IMG/VR virus record: IMGVR_UViG_3300007960_000264 | Coordinates: 1 to 20,699 of that record | DNA: 20,699 nucleotides | Direction: 5' to 3' (one strand) | Source of the DNA: a virus | Shown here: one piece after another, positions 8,557-18,000 of the stretch | Position numbering within the stretch: the first letter of the stretch is position 1 | Layout of the letters: the number at the start of each line of letters is the position of its first letter | The notes under the pieces: generated by a model | Database searches by the model: none | Seen by the model: only the letters and a program-made list of their open reading frames with translations | Told to the model about the DNA's origin: nothing | Position numbers and translations under genes: made by a program

Positions 8557-11500
8557 TTGGTAGAGTTTGATGTATCCGGAATAACAACTAATACTGGATT
8601 AGCAAAAGTAATTCAGGATGGATCTGGAATTTTGGTAAACAGAGATAATTATCCAGAGTTTAAAGTTTCGCTGAAAAATACTAAATTTTTACTGGGAGAA
8701 TCGTTAATCTTAGATAATGTAGAATTAGATCTTGTAGTAATTGAAACTAAAGGTGAATATTTAACTATTGATGGGTCTGATTCTCTCTCTATAGGAAATG
8801 TTATTACTGGCAAAGAAAGTGGAACAATAGCGACTGTAGACGGCATTTCAAATTATAATGGTAGTTATAAAGTCAATTACTCATTAACAAATAATTTAGG
8901 ATGGTCGGACAAAGTTGGAGAGTTAAATTCTGATACTCAAGTTACAACGAATAACGATTATTATCAAAATTTATCTTATACAGTAAAAAGCAGTAAAGAA
9001 TATTCGACTTTAGAATCTCCAGTTTTCAGTATTCTTCATACAAGCGGTATGAAGAATTTTGCTGATACCAAAATTGATGAAACTTCTAATGTTGGTGTTT
9101 CTTCAGGTTTAGATGGTAGTATATATTTCGAACAACTTTCAAATTCTTTGAGAGTTGATGCTGTTTATAACTTTGATTTGGTATCAGATTATGATGTTGT
9201 TAATGGAAGATCAAAATACTTGAAATTAGAAAGCACATCACTTTCTGATTATACCGAATTGAGAAATTCGGAAGTTTTAAAATTAGATGATATTAGCAAT
9301 TTATTCTCTTACTACGAGGATGAACCTAGTGAATTTCTAAATATCCAAAAATTGGACAATTCCGATTCTTACAATAATTATTTGATTAGAGTTACTAATG
9401 TAAGTAATACTGAGGTTCAGTTCACGGAACTAATAACTTTGAATACTGGAGATGACCAGTTTATCATACAAAAAGCAAATATTCAAAATAGCGATTCCTC
9501 TTATGGAGACTTTGAATTATTTGGGGACGACTTTGGTGATACTTATTTGAGATTTGTTCCTGTTAATGCTTATGATACTGACTATGATTTAAAATTAATT
9601 AAAAATTCTTATACATCATCTTTATCTGGAGTAGGAACTACTTCTATTGGATTTATAGATCTCATTAGTTCCAACAAAGTTGTAGGACCAAATACATCTA
9701 CATCTATTGCCGAATTAGATTCAAATAATTTTGAATCTATGTATGCAAATGTTCAAGTAATAGATAATGCCACCGATGAAATAAACTTTGTTGAACTATA
9801 TGTCGTTGGAATTGGAACAAATTCATTCATATCAGAATATTACTCAGATTCAGATTTTACAAATTCAACATTTACATCAGATTCTATTGGTTCATTTGAA
9901 TCTGATATATCTGAAGGTAAATTATATTTAAATTATGAAAATATTTCATCAAATACAAACACAGTTAGAGCGAAAATAGTTGGATTTGGAACTACTTCTT
10001 TAGGAGAATCAACTTACAGATTTAAGAGTGATAGGCAAACATCTGGATCTGAAAGAACAATAATTTATCAATCGGATTATGCAACTGGAGTGGGTACAAC
10101 AACTATAATATCTCTTAATAAAAATTTCTTTAATGCAGTCAAGTCTATTGTTGAAGTGAGTATAGGATCTACAAAGGCAGTTCATCAAGTACTGATGATT
10201 CAAGATGGAAATGATGTATATGTGCATCAATCTCCATTACTTTCTGTAAGTGGAATTGGAACTTTTGATACTGGTCTTGGAATTGGAACTTTTGGAGGAA
10301 ATATTTCAGGTTCTGATTTAGATTTAACATTTACACCCGAATCGGAGTATTCATCATACAACTTAGAAATCTCAGCATTTAGTCAGGCATTTTACACTGA
10401 TTTAGATGTGATTAATATTCCAAATACGCTCGAATATGGAAAAATTGAAGAAGAAACACAAGTTAGATTCTTCAATTCTATCAATGGAACTAGAATTAAT
10501 AGAACTAGGTTTAATTTGACTAGCAACTCATTCCCTGTTTTTGTTAGAATTTTTGACCCACAAGATACAAATGCCTTAATTTCAACAACAGGCGTATTTA
10601 ATTCAACAAACCATTTCTTCAAAAATAATGAAGAATTGATTTATACACCTAAATCATCAGTTATCGGCATTGCTACAACTGCAATGACATATAGCAACCC
10701 GACCAGTGGAGTTATCGATACACTTCCATCGACAGTATTTGCAATTGTAACTGATGATGATAGTTTCCAAATTTCTACAACTAGAGGTGGAACACCTGTA
10801 ACATTTACAGATCTTGGTGGAGGAAATATTCACCAATTTGAGATGGTTAACAAGGTTAACAAAACTATTATCACAATTGACGAATTGATTCAACATCCTT
10901 TAATTTATAGTGGTGAATCAAGAACTCTTTCTGGAACAATTGGTACTGAAACAACATTATTTGAATTGGATGATATATCCCGAATCAATCCATCAGATAT
11001 ATTAAAAATTGAAAATGAGTATGTAATAGTAGATAATGTTGGTTTAGGGACCACAAGTGTTGGTCCAATAACAAATACTGGTTCATTTAATCTTGTTTTT
11101 GTTGAGAGGGGATTCGTAGGAACTTCTGCTACTAATCACTCTTCCGTAAATGTAGACATTTATCGTGGTGCATATGACATTGTTGAAAACGAAATACATT
11201 TTGTAGAACCTCCGAGAGGAAATCCACAAATTGACAAAAATAGTTCCAATTTAGATTTCGAAACTTCTACTTTCGCCGGAAGAGTATTCTTACGATCGGA
11301 TTATACAACTAATAAAGTATATGATGATATTTCAAACCAATTTAACGGAATTGGAAGAACATTTACTTTACAGGTTGGTGGCGCAAATACATCTGGAATT
11401 GGCACGATTGGTGGAAATGGCATTGTTTTGATAAACGGTATTTTCCAACAACCGTCAACAGAAAACAATATTAATGGAACCATTAAAATTTTAGAGACAA

Positions 11501-13446
11501 CGACTCCTGCTCCAGGAATATCTAGTGTCGTATTTTCTGGTATAACAAAACCAGATACCGATCCAGCAGTGTTCTATACGTCAAATTATGATGTCAATAT
11601 AAATGAAACTCCAAGGGGAGGAATAATTGTTTCCTATGGTTCTACTACAGGACTCGGTTTCGCACCTCTTGTAGGAGCATCTGTAACTGCCATAGTAGGT
11701 GCAGGAGGAACAATTACAGGAATAACAACGGCACCTATTTTGGGTTCCTATGGTTCTGGTTATTATGGTGCAGTAAGTGTCGCTGTTACTGAAACTGGTC
11801 ACACTGGATTAGCAGCAACAATTACAGCAACTGTTGGTGCTGGTGGAACGTTATCGTTTAACATAGTTGGTCCAGGTGCTGGGTATACTAATCCATCAAT
11901 ATTTGTTTCTCAACCATCTTACGAAAATCTGCCAATAATAGGTGTTTCTAGACTTGGTGTTGGTGCAACAACAACTACTGGTATTGGTCTTTCTATGAGT
12001 CTCAAAGTAGGTACTGTTGGACAAACTGGAGTGGGGAAGACTTATTTTGGTGTTACAGATTTTGAATTTACAAAAACTGGATATTCTTTCCAGAGAGGTG
12101 ATGTATTCAAACCAGTGGGATTAGTTACGGATGCGAGATTAGCATCTCCTATAGAAGATTTTGAAATAACAGTCATTGAAACATATACTGACAAATTTGC
12201 ATCTTGGGAATTTGGTGAACTTGACTTAATTGATAGTATTGCACCTTACCAAGATGGTAAAAGAACTACTTTCCCACTATTCTATAATGGTGATTTAAGA
12301 AGTATTCAGGCAGAAGAAGATAGTAGAACAAATTTAGCAAGTTGCTTACTAGTTTTTGTCAATGGTATCATACAGGAACCCGAAAAGGCGTACATATTTG
12401 GAGGAGGAACATCCGTTATATTCACAACTGCACCGAAGATAGATGATAGAGTAACAATTTACTTCTATAAAGGTCTCGATTCTGATATTACAAGTGAAGA
12501 AGTTGATGAAACAATCAAAGTAGGTGATGATGTTCAGGTCTTAAAAAATAATTACGTTCAAGATTCTGTTGCCCAAGAAAAGAGAACTATAACAGATTTA
12601 ACTTTCTCTGATAAATTTGAAACTAATCCATACATTGGTCCTGGAATAGAATCTGATCAGACTAAGAACAAACCTTTATTATGGATAAAACAAAAATCCG
12701 ACAAAATAATTGGCGGCGAAATTGTATCAAAGGCAAGAGATTCACTCAAAGCGGTAATACATCCAATGGCAAATGTCATTGGTGATATTTCTATTACAGA
12801 TAAAGAAATATTTGTTGATGATGTAACATTATTCAGATATGAAAATATTGACATTACTCCATTTGATGGACTAGTTGTTGATAAGGTATCAGTCGGTTTT
12901 GGAACAACAGATCCTGTCTCTTATGTCGAATCTATAACCAATTTCTCAACAATTCAAGGAACAACAGGAAATATTACTGGAATATCATCAACCACATCTC
13001 CACAACTGGGAATTGAATTTTTAATTGATGATATAACGAATCTTCAGGTTGGTTATCCAATTTATGTGTCAAATACGAATGTTGGAAGTGGCGTTACTTC
13101 TATTAATTCCGCTGATGTTGATGTAATAGCAATAGGAACCACCAACATTGACAACATTTATCGCATCCAATCAATATCAAGTACTGGAGGTTTAACTGGA
13201 ATTATCACTTGTTATGTAGATTCCAATTCAAACTTGAGTGGCATTGACACAACAGGAAGTGTTGAGTATCCTGTCGGAAGATTTTCCTGGGGTAGATTAT
13301 CAAATACTTCAGATTTAGAAAGATTGAATCCAATTGCAATAGGCGTAACAGGAAGGGTTGTTTCTGGATTGTCTACATATCCCGTAATTATGAGAAGAGG
13401 TGGTGCCGAAACATTAAGAGGTAAAGGATCAATTTATATTATTTAA
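8557..13446 (+). CDS. C-terminal part of the giant gp7-like virion protein (separated by in-frame TAA)
   Basis: 1629 residues if counted from the TTG at 8557; coding sense really extends back to 8500 in the frame of the upstream part, giving about 3870 codons for the whole. The TTG has no ribosome site and is an artefact of the stop; the first in-frame ATG is 9049. 'NNDYYQNLSYTVKS' (residues 132-145) and 'GMKNFADTKI' just after are motifs I associate with long gp7-position proteins of marine T4-like phages. Three tandem GxGTT-containing repeats follow (about residues 275-610), then an H-x-F module, an RGxxGT module, a 'GIVLINGIFQQP' module near residue 960, a glycine-rich block (residues 1039-1125), a second such module 'FVNGIIQEPEKAYIFGGGTS' near 1267, and a conserved-looking tail ending 'YPVIMRRGG'. 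Probably baseplate-peripheral and structural. Whether it is made separately, fused by readthrough, or not made at all cannot be seen from the DNA. Confidence 0.72.
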   Translation: MVEFDVSGITTNTGLAKVIQDGSGILVNRDNYPEFKVSLKNTKFLLGESLILDNVELDLVVIETKGEYLTIDGSDSLSIGNVITGKESGTIATVDGISNYNGSYKVNYSLTNNLGWSDKVGELNSDTQVTTNNDYYQNLSYTVKSSKEYSTLESPVFSILHTSGMKNFADTKIDETSNVGVSSGLDGSIYFEQLSNSLRVDAVYNFDLVSDYDVVNGRSKYLKLESTSLSDYTELRNSEVLKLDDISNLFSYYEDEPSEFLNIQKLDNSDSYNNYLIRVTNVSNTEVQFTELITLNTGDDQFIIQKANIQNSDSSYGDFELFGDDFGDTYLRFVPVNAYDTDYDLKLIKNSYTSSLSGVGTTSIGFIDLISSNKVVGPNTSTSIAELDSNNFESMYANVQVIDNATDEINFVELYVVGIGTNSFISEYYSDSDFTNSTFTSDSIGSFESDISEGKLYLNYENISSNTNTVRAKIVGFGTTSLGESTYRFKSDRQTSGSERTIIYQSDYATGVGTTTIISLNKNFFNAVKSIVEVSIGSTKAVHQVLMIQDGNDVYVHQSPLLSVSGIGTFDTGLGIGTFGGNISGSDLDLTFTPESEYSSYNLEISAFSQAFYTDLDVINIPNTLEYGKIEEETQVRFFNSINGTRINRTRFNLTSNSFPVFVRIFDPQDTNALISTTGVFNSTNHFFKNNEELIYTPKSSVIGIATTAMTYSNPTSGVIDTLPSTVFAIVTDDDSFQISTTRGGTPVTFTDLGGGNIHQFEMVNKVNKTIITIDELIQHPLIYSGESRTLSGTIGTETTLFELDDISRINPSDILKIENEYVIVDNVGLGTTSVGPITNTGSFNLVFVERGFVGTSATNHSSVNVDIYRGAYDIVENEIHFVEPPRGNPQIDKNSSNLDFETSTFAGRVFLRSDYTTNKVYDDISNQFNGIGRTFTLQVGGANTSGIGTIGGNGIVLINGIFQQPSTENNINGTIKILETTTPAPGISSVVFSGITKPDTDPAVFYTSNYDVNINETPRGGIIVSYGSTTGLGFAPLVGASVTAIVGAGGTITGITTAPILGSYGSGYYGAVSVAVTETGHTGLAATITATVGAGGTLSFNIVGPGAGYTNPSIFVSQPSYENLPIIGVSRLGVGATTTTGIGLSMSLKVGTVGQTGVGKTYFGVTDFEFTKTGYSFQRGDVFKPVGLVTDARLASPIEDFEITVIETYTDKFASWEFGELDLIDSIAPYQDGKRTTFPLFYNGDLRSIQAEEDSRTNLASCLLVFVNGIIQEPEKAYIFGGGTSVIFTTAPKIDDRVTIYFYKGLDSDITSEEVDETIKVGDDVQVLKNNYVQDSVAQEKRTITDLTFSDKFETNPYIGPGIESDQTKNKPLLWIKQKSDKIIGGEIVSKARDSLKAVIHPMANVIGDISITDKEIFVDDVTLFRYENIDITPFDGLVVDKVSVGFGTTDPVSYVESITNFSTIQGTTGNITGISSTTSPQLGIEFLIDDITNLQVGYPIYVSNTNVGSGVTSINSADVDVIAIGTTNIDNIYRIQSISSTGGLTGIITCYVDSNSNLSGIDTTGSVEYPVGRFSWGRLSNTSDLERLNPIAIGVTGRVVSGLSTYPVIMRRGGAETLRGKGSIYII
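9350..10395 (+). repeat. Three tandem ~110-residue GxGTT beta repeats
   Basis: Three diverged copies run approximately 9350-9620, 9621-9990 and 10080-10395. Shared plan: 'SGVGTTSIGFIDL' or 'TGVGTTTIISL' opening, a V-x-V/I strand, 'FTEL'/'FVELYVV'/'HQVLMI' strand, 'QFI'/'SFISEYY'/'VYVHQ', then G-x-F/G-x-I, 'LRFVPV'/'LYLNYE'/'LDLTFTPE', and a closing Y-x-L-x-I or V-x-A-x-I strand. Copy 1 lacks the GxGTT opening. Boundaries are by eye. Likely repeated beta domains forming an elongated part of the protein. Confidence 0.6.
10252..10294 (+). repeat. 27-bp micro-duplication within the gp7-like C-terminal part
   Basis: The 16-mer GGAATTGGAACTTTTG occurs at 10252-10267 and again at 10279-10294, exactly 27 bp (nine codons) apart and in frame. 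It encodes G-I-G-T-F twice with D-T-G-L between. It looks like a recent slippage or recombination duplication in a repeat-rich gene. Confidence 0.85.
10591..10815 (+). repeat. H-x-F module in the downstream half
   Basis: Encodes 'STNHFFKNNEELIYTPKSS', a loop, then 'LPSTVFAIVTDDDSFQISTT'. It corresponds to the modules at 4366-4545, 4717-4875 and 7231-7400 in the upstream half; 'DDDSFQI' is close to 'DDDSFRI' at about 4837-4857. This ties the two halves of the interrupted frame together. Confidence 0.6.
10930..11170 (+). repeat. RGxxGT beta module, copy 3 (downstream half)
   Basis: Encodes 'SGTIGTETTLFELDDI', 'LKIENEYVIVDNVGLGTTSV', then 'LVFVERGFVGTSATNHSS' and a short tail. Same layout as copies at 2056-2231 and 6409-6606, with an extra GTT-type loop inserted before the last strand. 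Confidence 0.6.
11671..11930 (+). repeat. Glycine/alanine-rich double repeat, locally G+C-rich
   Basis: Two units with 'VGAGGT' at their core: 'VGASVTAIVGAGGTITGI' followed by 'GSYGSGYYGAVSVAV', and 'GLAATITATVGAGGTLSF' followed by 'GPGAGYTNPSIFVS'. Two lines counted by hand were about 48% (11641-11700) and about 43% (11821-11880) G+C, against about 32% in a line at 15061. Composition and residue use differ from the surrounding Ser/Asn/Asp-rich sequence, which could reflect later insertion of the module or simply the codons of Gly, Ala and Val. Confidence 0.6.
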
Positions 13447-13460
13447 TCTCTCAAAATCTG

Positions 13461-13468
13461 TATAAATA
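13461..13468 (+). promoter_or_regulatory. T4-type late promoter (TATAAATA) upstream of gene 8
   Basis: Exact match to the late promoter box used by the T4 gp55 sigma factor with the gp33/gp45 co-activators. It sits in the only intergenic gap of the window (13447-13485), 17 bases before the ATG at 13486. With usual spacing the transcript would begin around 13474-13478, giving a very short leader. By eye I saw no other exact copy in the window. It would give the gp8-like gene and the DUF4815-type gene a supply of late mRNA independent of the giant gene upstream. No terminator hairpin is visible in the gap. Confidence 0.78.
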
Positions 13469-13485
13469 TCTAAAAAACTATCAAT

Positions 13486-15024
13486 ATGTCTGCTTTAGTA
13501 ACAGATAAATTTAGAATTTTTAATGCAGGTAATTTTGTAGATTCTGTTTTAGATTCGAATAATTCTTATTATGTATTTTTGGGTTTATCAAATCCAGAGT
13601 CTCCCAATCCTGGATTTGGTAGATCCACTATTTGGAGTGATGATGGAGAAACTCCACCAAATCCAACGGATAATTTGCAATATATGTCTCATTACAGGGA
13701 CACATCACTTTTCGGGAAAAGAATTACATCCGAAAATGTTAGAAGAGTAATAAGAAAAGTAGAATGGACTACCAATACTCGTTATGACATGTATAGGCAT
13801 GATTATAGTGCCAACAATAGAACTCCAAATTCAGAATCTCTAAGACTTTATGATTCTAATTATTATGTTGTTAATAAAGATTTTAGGGTTTATATTTGCA
13901 TTGACAATGGTTCTTCTGAAACGAGTTTGAAGGGAGAGAGTTCCAAATTCGAACCAACTTCTACAGATTTAGCACCATTTCCTGCGGGAAATGATGGTTA
14001 TCTTTGGAAATATTTGTTCACAATTCCACCAAGTGATATTGTAAAATTTGATTCTTCAGAATACATTATTCTTCCTAATAATTGGGAATCTTCAACAGAT
14101 CCAGAAATATTAAGAGTAAGAAATGGTGGAGATTCTGGAGTAAATAATAACCAAATTAAAAAAGTTTACATAGAATCTGGTGGTACAAGTGGATATACTG
14201 ATGGTGTATATAATATTTTAGGTGATGGTGAAGGTGCACAGGTAGAAATAACAACAGTAAACGGTGTAATTACAGATACTAATGTTGTTTCTGGTGGTAA
14301 AGAATATACTTGGGGAGTTGTAGATCTTCAAAGAAGTGGAACAATAGCTTCTCCTCCAGCAAAACTTATTCCAATCATCCCACCATCAAAAGGTCATGGA
14401 TATGACATTTATGAAGAATTGGGTGCTGACAGAGTTTTAGTTTATGCCAGGTTCGATGATTCTACCAGAGATTTCCCTACTAATACTAGATTTGCTCAAG
14501 TAGGAATAGTAAAAAATCCAAAACAGTATTCTTCCGATACTATTAACTTTACTGGATCTTCATATTCCTCTTTATTTGCAATAAAGTTAGATGATGGATA
14601 TTCTGGATCTCCTGTTATTGGACAAAGAATAACACAAACACAATCAGAGACAAATATTGCAAAGGGTTATATTGCTTCATATGATAGTGATACAAAAGTT
14701 TTGAAATACTACCAAGATAGATCTTTGTATTTCACTAATGATTTGGACCAGACTGATTCGAATATTGTAAGTGTTGAATCAAAAATTGTAGATTTTAATA
14801 ATACAAGTCCTATAACTTTCCCAGACACTACCAATACTGTTGTTTCTTCTGGATTTACTGGAAGTGTTTATAATGGATTTAATTTGGGGGTTAATTTTAC
14901 TGGAGGTCTTGCAAATCCAGAGATAAATAAAAAGACAGGTGATATTATTTACATCGATAATAGACCAACTGTACAAAGAAACGTAAGACAAAAAGAAGAC
15001 ATTAAAATCATTCTGGAATTCTAA
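13486..15024 (+). CDS. 8: gp8-like baseplate wedge protein
   Basis: 512 residues, ATG at 13486, 39 bases after the gp7-like frame ends. The start 'MSALVTDKFRIFNAGNFV' followed by 'YYVFLGLSNPE', and 'VRRVIRKVEWTTNTRYDMY' (about residues 85-104), match the N-terminal pattern I remember for gp8 of T4-like phages: a short helix, a FxG strand, then R/K-x-x-W-x-x-G/N-T-x-Y-D-x-Y. 'NDGYLWKYLFTI' (near residue 168) also fits. In T4, gp8 is a 334-residue dimer that binds gp7 and gp10 in the wedge. This one is longer, partly because of an inserted GGxGY/NGxIT module at about residues 226-283. Preceded by a late promoter and lacking an obvious Shine-Dalgarno. Ends in TAA, five bases before the next ATG. 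Confidence 0.87.
   Translation: MSALVTDKFRIFNAGNFVDSVLDSNNSYYVFLGLSNPESPNPGFGRSTIWSDDGETPPNPTDNLQYMSHYRDTSLFGKRITSENVRRVIRKVEWTTNTRYDMYRHDYSANNRTPNSESLRLYDSNYYVVNKDFRVYICIDNGSSETSLKGESSKFEPTSTDLAPFPAGNDGYLWKYLFTIPPSDIVKFDSSEYIILPNNWESSTDPEILRVRNGGDSGVNNNQIKKVYIESGGTSGYTDGVYNILGDGEGAQVEITTVNGVITDTNVVSGGKEYTWGVVDLQRSGTIASPPAKLIPIIPPSKGHGYDIYEELGADRVLVYARFDDSTRDFPTNTRFAQVGIVKNPKQYSSDTINFTGSSYSSLFAIKLDDGYSGSPVIGQRITQTQSETNIAKGYIASYDSDTKVLKYYQDRSLYFTNDLDQTDSNIVSVESKIVDFNNTSPITFPDTTNTVVSSGFTGSVYNGFNLGVNFTGGLANPEINKKTGDIIYIDNRPTVQRNVRQKEDIKIILEF
14161..14334 (+). repeat. GGxGY / NGxIT module inserted in gp8-like protein
   Basis: Encodes 'KVYIESGGTSGYTDGVYNI', then 'GDGEGAQVEITTVNGVITD' and 'NVVSGGKEYTWGVVDL'. 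It aligns without gaps to 'GTGAIVRATISNGQITG' in the gp7-like protein (near 5270-5320) and to 'GSGLKLSITATNGVITG' in the DUF4815-type protein (near 20391-20440). T4 gp8 as I remember it does not have this segment. Confidence 0.68.
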
Positions 15025-15029
15025 AAAAG

Positions 15030-18000
15030 ATGGCACAAAAAACAGACTTAAACGTTAATCCATATTTTGATGATTTTGACGCGGACAAAAATTTTTATAA
15101 GGTCTTATTCAAGCCAGGATTTCCAGTTCAAGCAAGAGAATTAACATCTCTCCAATCTATTTTACAAAATCAAGTTCAATCTTTCGGAAGTAATATTTTT
15201 AAAGATGGTTCGATAGTATCTCCTGGAAATATATCCTATGATAGTCAACTTTATGCAGTAAAGATAAACTCTTCAAATTTTGGAATAGATGTTTCAACCT
15301 ACATTAGCAATTACGTAGGTAAAACGATAAGGGGGGAAGTATCAGGGATAACTGCAAAAGTTCAATTAGTTGCTTTTATTGATGGGGCGACAGTACAAAA
15401 TTTGACATTATATGTCAAATATTTAAATTCTAGTAATAATTTCACTTTTTCACAGTTTCAAGATGGCGAAGCACTTGTTGCTGATGAAAGTGTAACGTAT
15501 GGAAATACAACAATCAATGCAGGAACACCCTTTGCAAGTTTAATTAGTTTAAATGCAACCTCGATTGGTTCTGCGGCATCAATAGGGAAAGGAATATATT
15601 TTATTAGGGGTTATTTTGTAAATGTTGCAAAACAAACCATCATATTAGATAATTATACTAATACACCATCATATAGAGTTGGTTTAAAAATTGAAGAGTT
15701 GCTCATAAATGCAAAAGATGACTCTTCACTCTATGATAATGCAAAGGGATTTTCAAATTTTGCAGCTCCTGGAGCAGATAGATTAAAAATTAATCTTACA
15801 TTGACTAAAAAATTATTAAGTGATACAAATGATACTGATTTTATAGAATTACTTAGATTAGAAAATGGTAAGATTAAAAAAATTAATACAAAAACAGAAT
15901 TCAACAAAATTCAAGATTTTCTTGCGGAAAGAACATATGAAGAGTCCGGTCATTATTCAATAGAAGATTTTGATATTTCTGTTCATAATTCATTAAATGA
16001 TAAATTAGGAAATGATGGTCTTTTCTTAAACACACAGTCAACTGATCAGAATAATACTCCATCAGATGATTTGATGTGCGTAAAATTCTCTCCAGGAGAA
16101 GCTTATGTTGGTGGATATAATGTAGAAAAGGTATCCAATACTGTTGTTGATGTTGAAAAACCAAGAGATACTCAAACTATTACTCTAGAAAACATTTCAT
16201 TTGAAATGGGTAATGTTTTAAGAGTTAATAACGTATCTGGAGCGCCACAACAAAAGGGAGCAGTAGAACTCTATAACCAATTTGCTGGTGCTGGAACAAA
16301 AGTTGGAGATGCTAGAGTATATACTTTCAATCTAACTGACACCGTATATGAAGATGATTCAACAAATTGGGACTTATACTTATATGATATTCAAACATAT
16401 ACGTCACTTACGTTAAATACTCCTGTAGGTCCATTGGGATTTACAACTTCAACCTACGTTAAAGGAAAGAGTAGTGGTGCTAGTGGATATGCCGTAGATT
16501 CTGGTACTGGCAGCACTATTTCCTTAAGACAAACTTCAGGAACATTCTCTTCTGGAGAACAGTTGATTATTAATGGTATTGATGCTTCTGCAACAGTCAG
16601 TTCTTCGATCGTTTATGGAACTAGAGATATTAAATCAGTTTCTCAAACTGGTGTAGCAGGATATCCAGCATTTACTGCAGATTCTTTACTTGATACTTTT
16701 GCTTTGCCAAATGGCATTACGGAAGGAACTATCAGTGGTTCTGGAAGCACGAGAACTTTGATAAGTCCAGGAAAAATATTTACTGGCATTAAAGTAGGAG
16801 ATATTATCAGATATCAAAAAACATCTGATGCTGATGAGACTTTTAGTAGAGTATCTGCAAATAATACTACTTCATTAACGCTAACAACTCTCACTAGTGT
16901 TTCTGGTGTTTATAATGGAACACTCACAAATGGCACTTATAATATTAAACTAGGTATTCCAGTCATAAAGAATGAAGATGCTGGTTATCTTTATACAGAA
17001 CTTCCTGAGAAAAATATTCAATCGGTAGTTCTTACAAATTCAACCTTAGAAATTTCTGAACAAATTACAGGAGAAACCACAGATCCTGGTGGCGTATTAG
17101 AATTTGATGGAACAAGTCTCCAAGGTTCTTTAAAAGCATTCAACAATCAAAGATATTCTGTTCACTATAGTGGTGGTGGTATTGGAACAGTAACTTCCGA
17201 TGCTTTTGATTTAACTAATGATGAGGTTACAATAAAAGGTCTTACAGGAAGTGAAATAAATATTGTAGTTAATGTTACAACGGTCAAAAATCAAATACAA
17301 AGTAAGATCAAAAATTATACCAGAAGCACAGTTCTTGATGTAGTTTATTCTAAAAATAAAGAATCTGGTGTAGGTGTTAATACTTCAATTAATGATGGAC
17401 TTACTTACAATACAAATTATGGTCTGAGAGTTCAAGACGAAGAAATTTCTCTAAACTATCCAGATGTAGTAAAAGTATTGGCAGTTTATGAATCCCTTGG
17501 AACTTCTGATGCAACATTAACTAGATTACAATTTGCAGATACTTCAATTGTAACAAATGCAGTTATTGGCGAAAATATTACAAGTTCTACCAATAACACT
17601 ATTGCTAGAGTTGTTTCGAAACCAACAGCATCTCAAATTGAAATTGTTTATTTGAATCAAGGCAAATTCATTTCTGGACAATCTGTAACCTTTGAAGAAA
17701 GTAATGTTACAACCAGTATTCAATCAGTAACTTTAGGTTTATATAAGGATGTAACCTCAGCATTTGATTTGGATAAGGGTCAGAAAGAGCAATATTACGA
17801 TTATTCAAAACTTACAAGAAAGTTAGGTTCTTCTATCCCCTCAAGAAGGTTGAAGGTTATATTTGACCATTATACGGTCAACAGTGGTGATAACGGTGAT
17901 GTATATACTGTTCTTAGTTATGATAATGATAGATTTTTGAAAGATATTCCCGAAATTGGTCCTAATAAAGTAAGAGCAACAGATACTTTGGACTTCAGAC

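Noticed and set aside
8557-8559. TTG as a genuine start for a separate downstream gene
   Set aside because: It has no ribosome site, and the reading frame and protein-like sequence run unbroken back to 8500 and, through the TAA, to 1834. The coordinate is kept only as a convenient start for the second segment.
11598-11605. TATAAATG as a second late promoter
   Set aside because: It has one mismatch at the last base of the box, lies deep inside a coding frame, and has no gene start nearby.
471-13000. Numerous minus-strand ORFs of 60-86 codons across the first 13 kb
   Set aside because: All are antisense to long, motif-bearing plus-strand frames and have shadow-like compositions (Ile/Ser/Cys runs).
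13447-13485. Terminator or small RNA in the gap before gene 8
   Set aside because: I see no inverted repeat with a T run; the late promoter box accounts for the gap.
15901-16164. Minus-strand ORF of 87 codons
   Set aside because: Lies wholly antisense to the DUF4815-type gene, shows no recognisable motif, and has a His/Gln-rich composition typical of a shadow frame.
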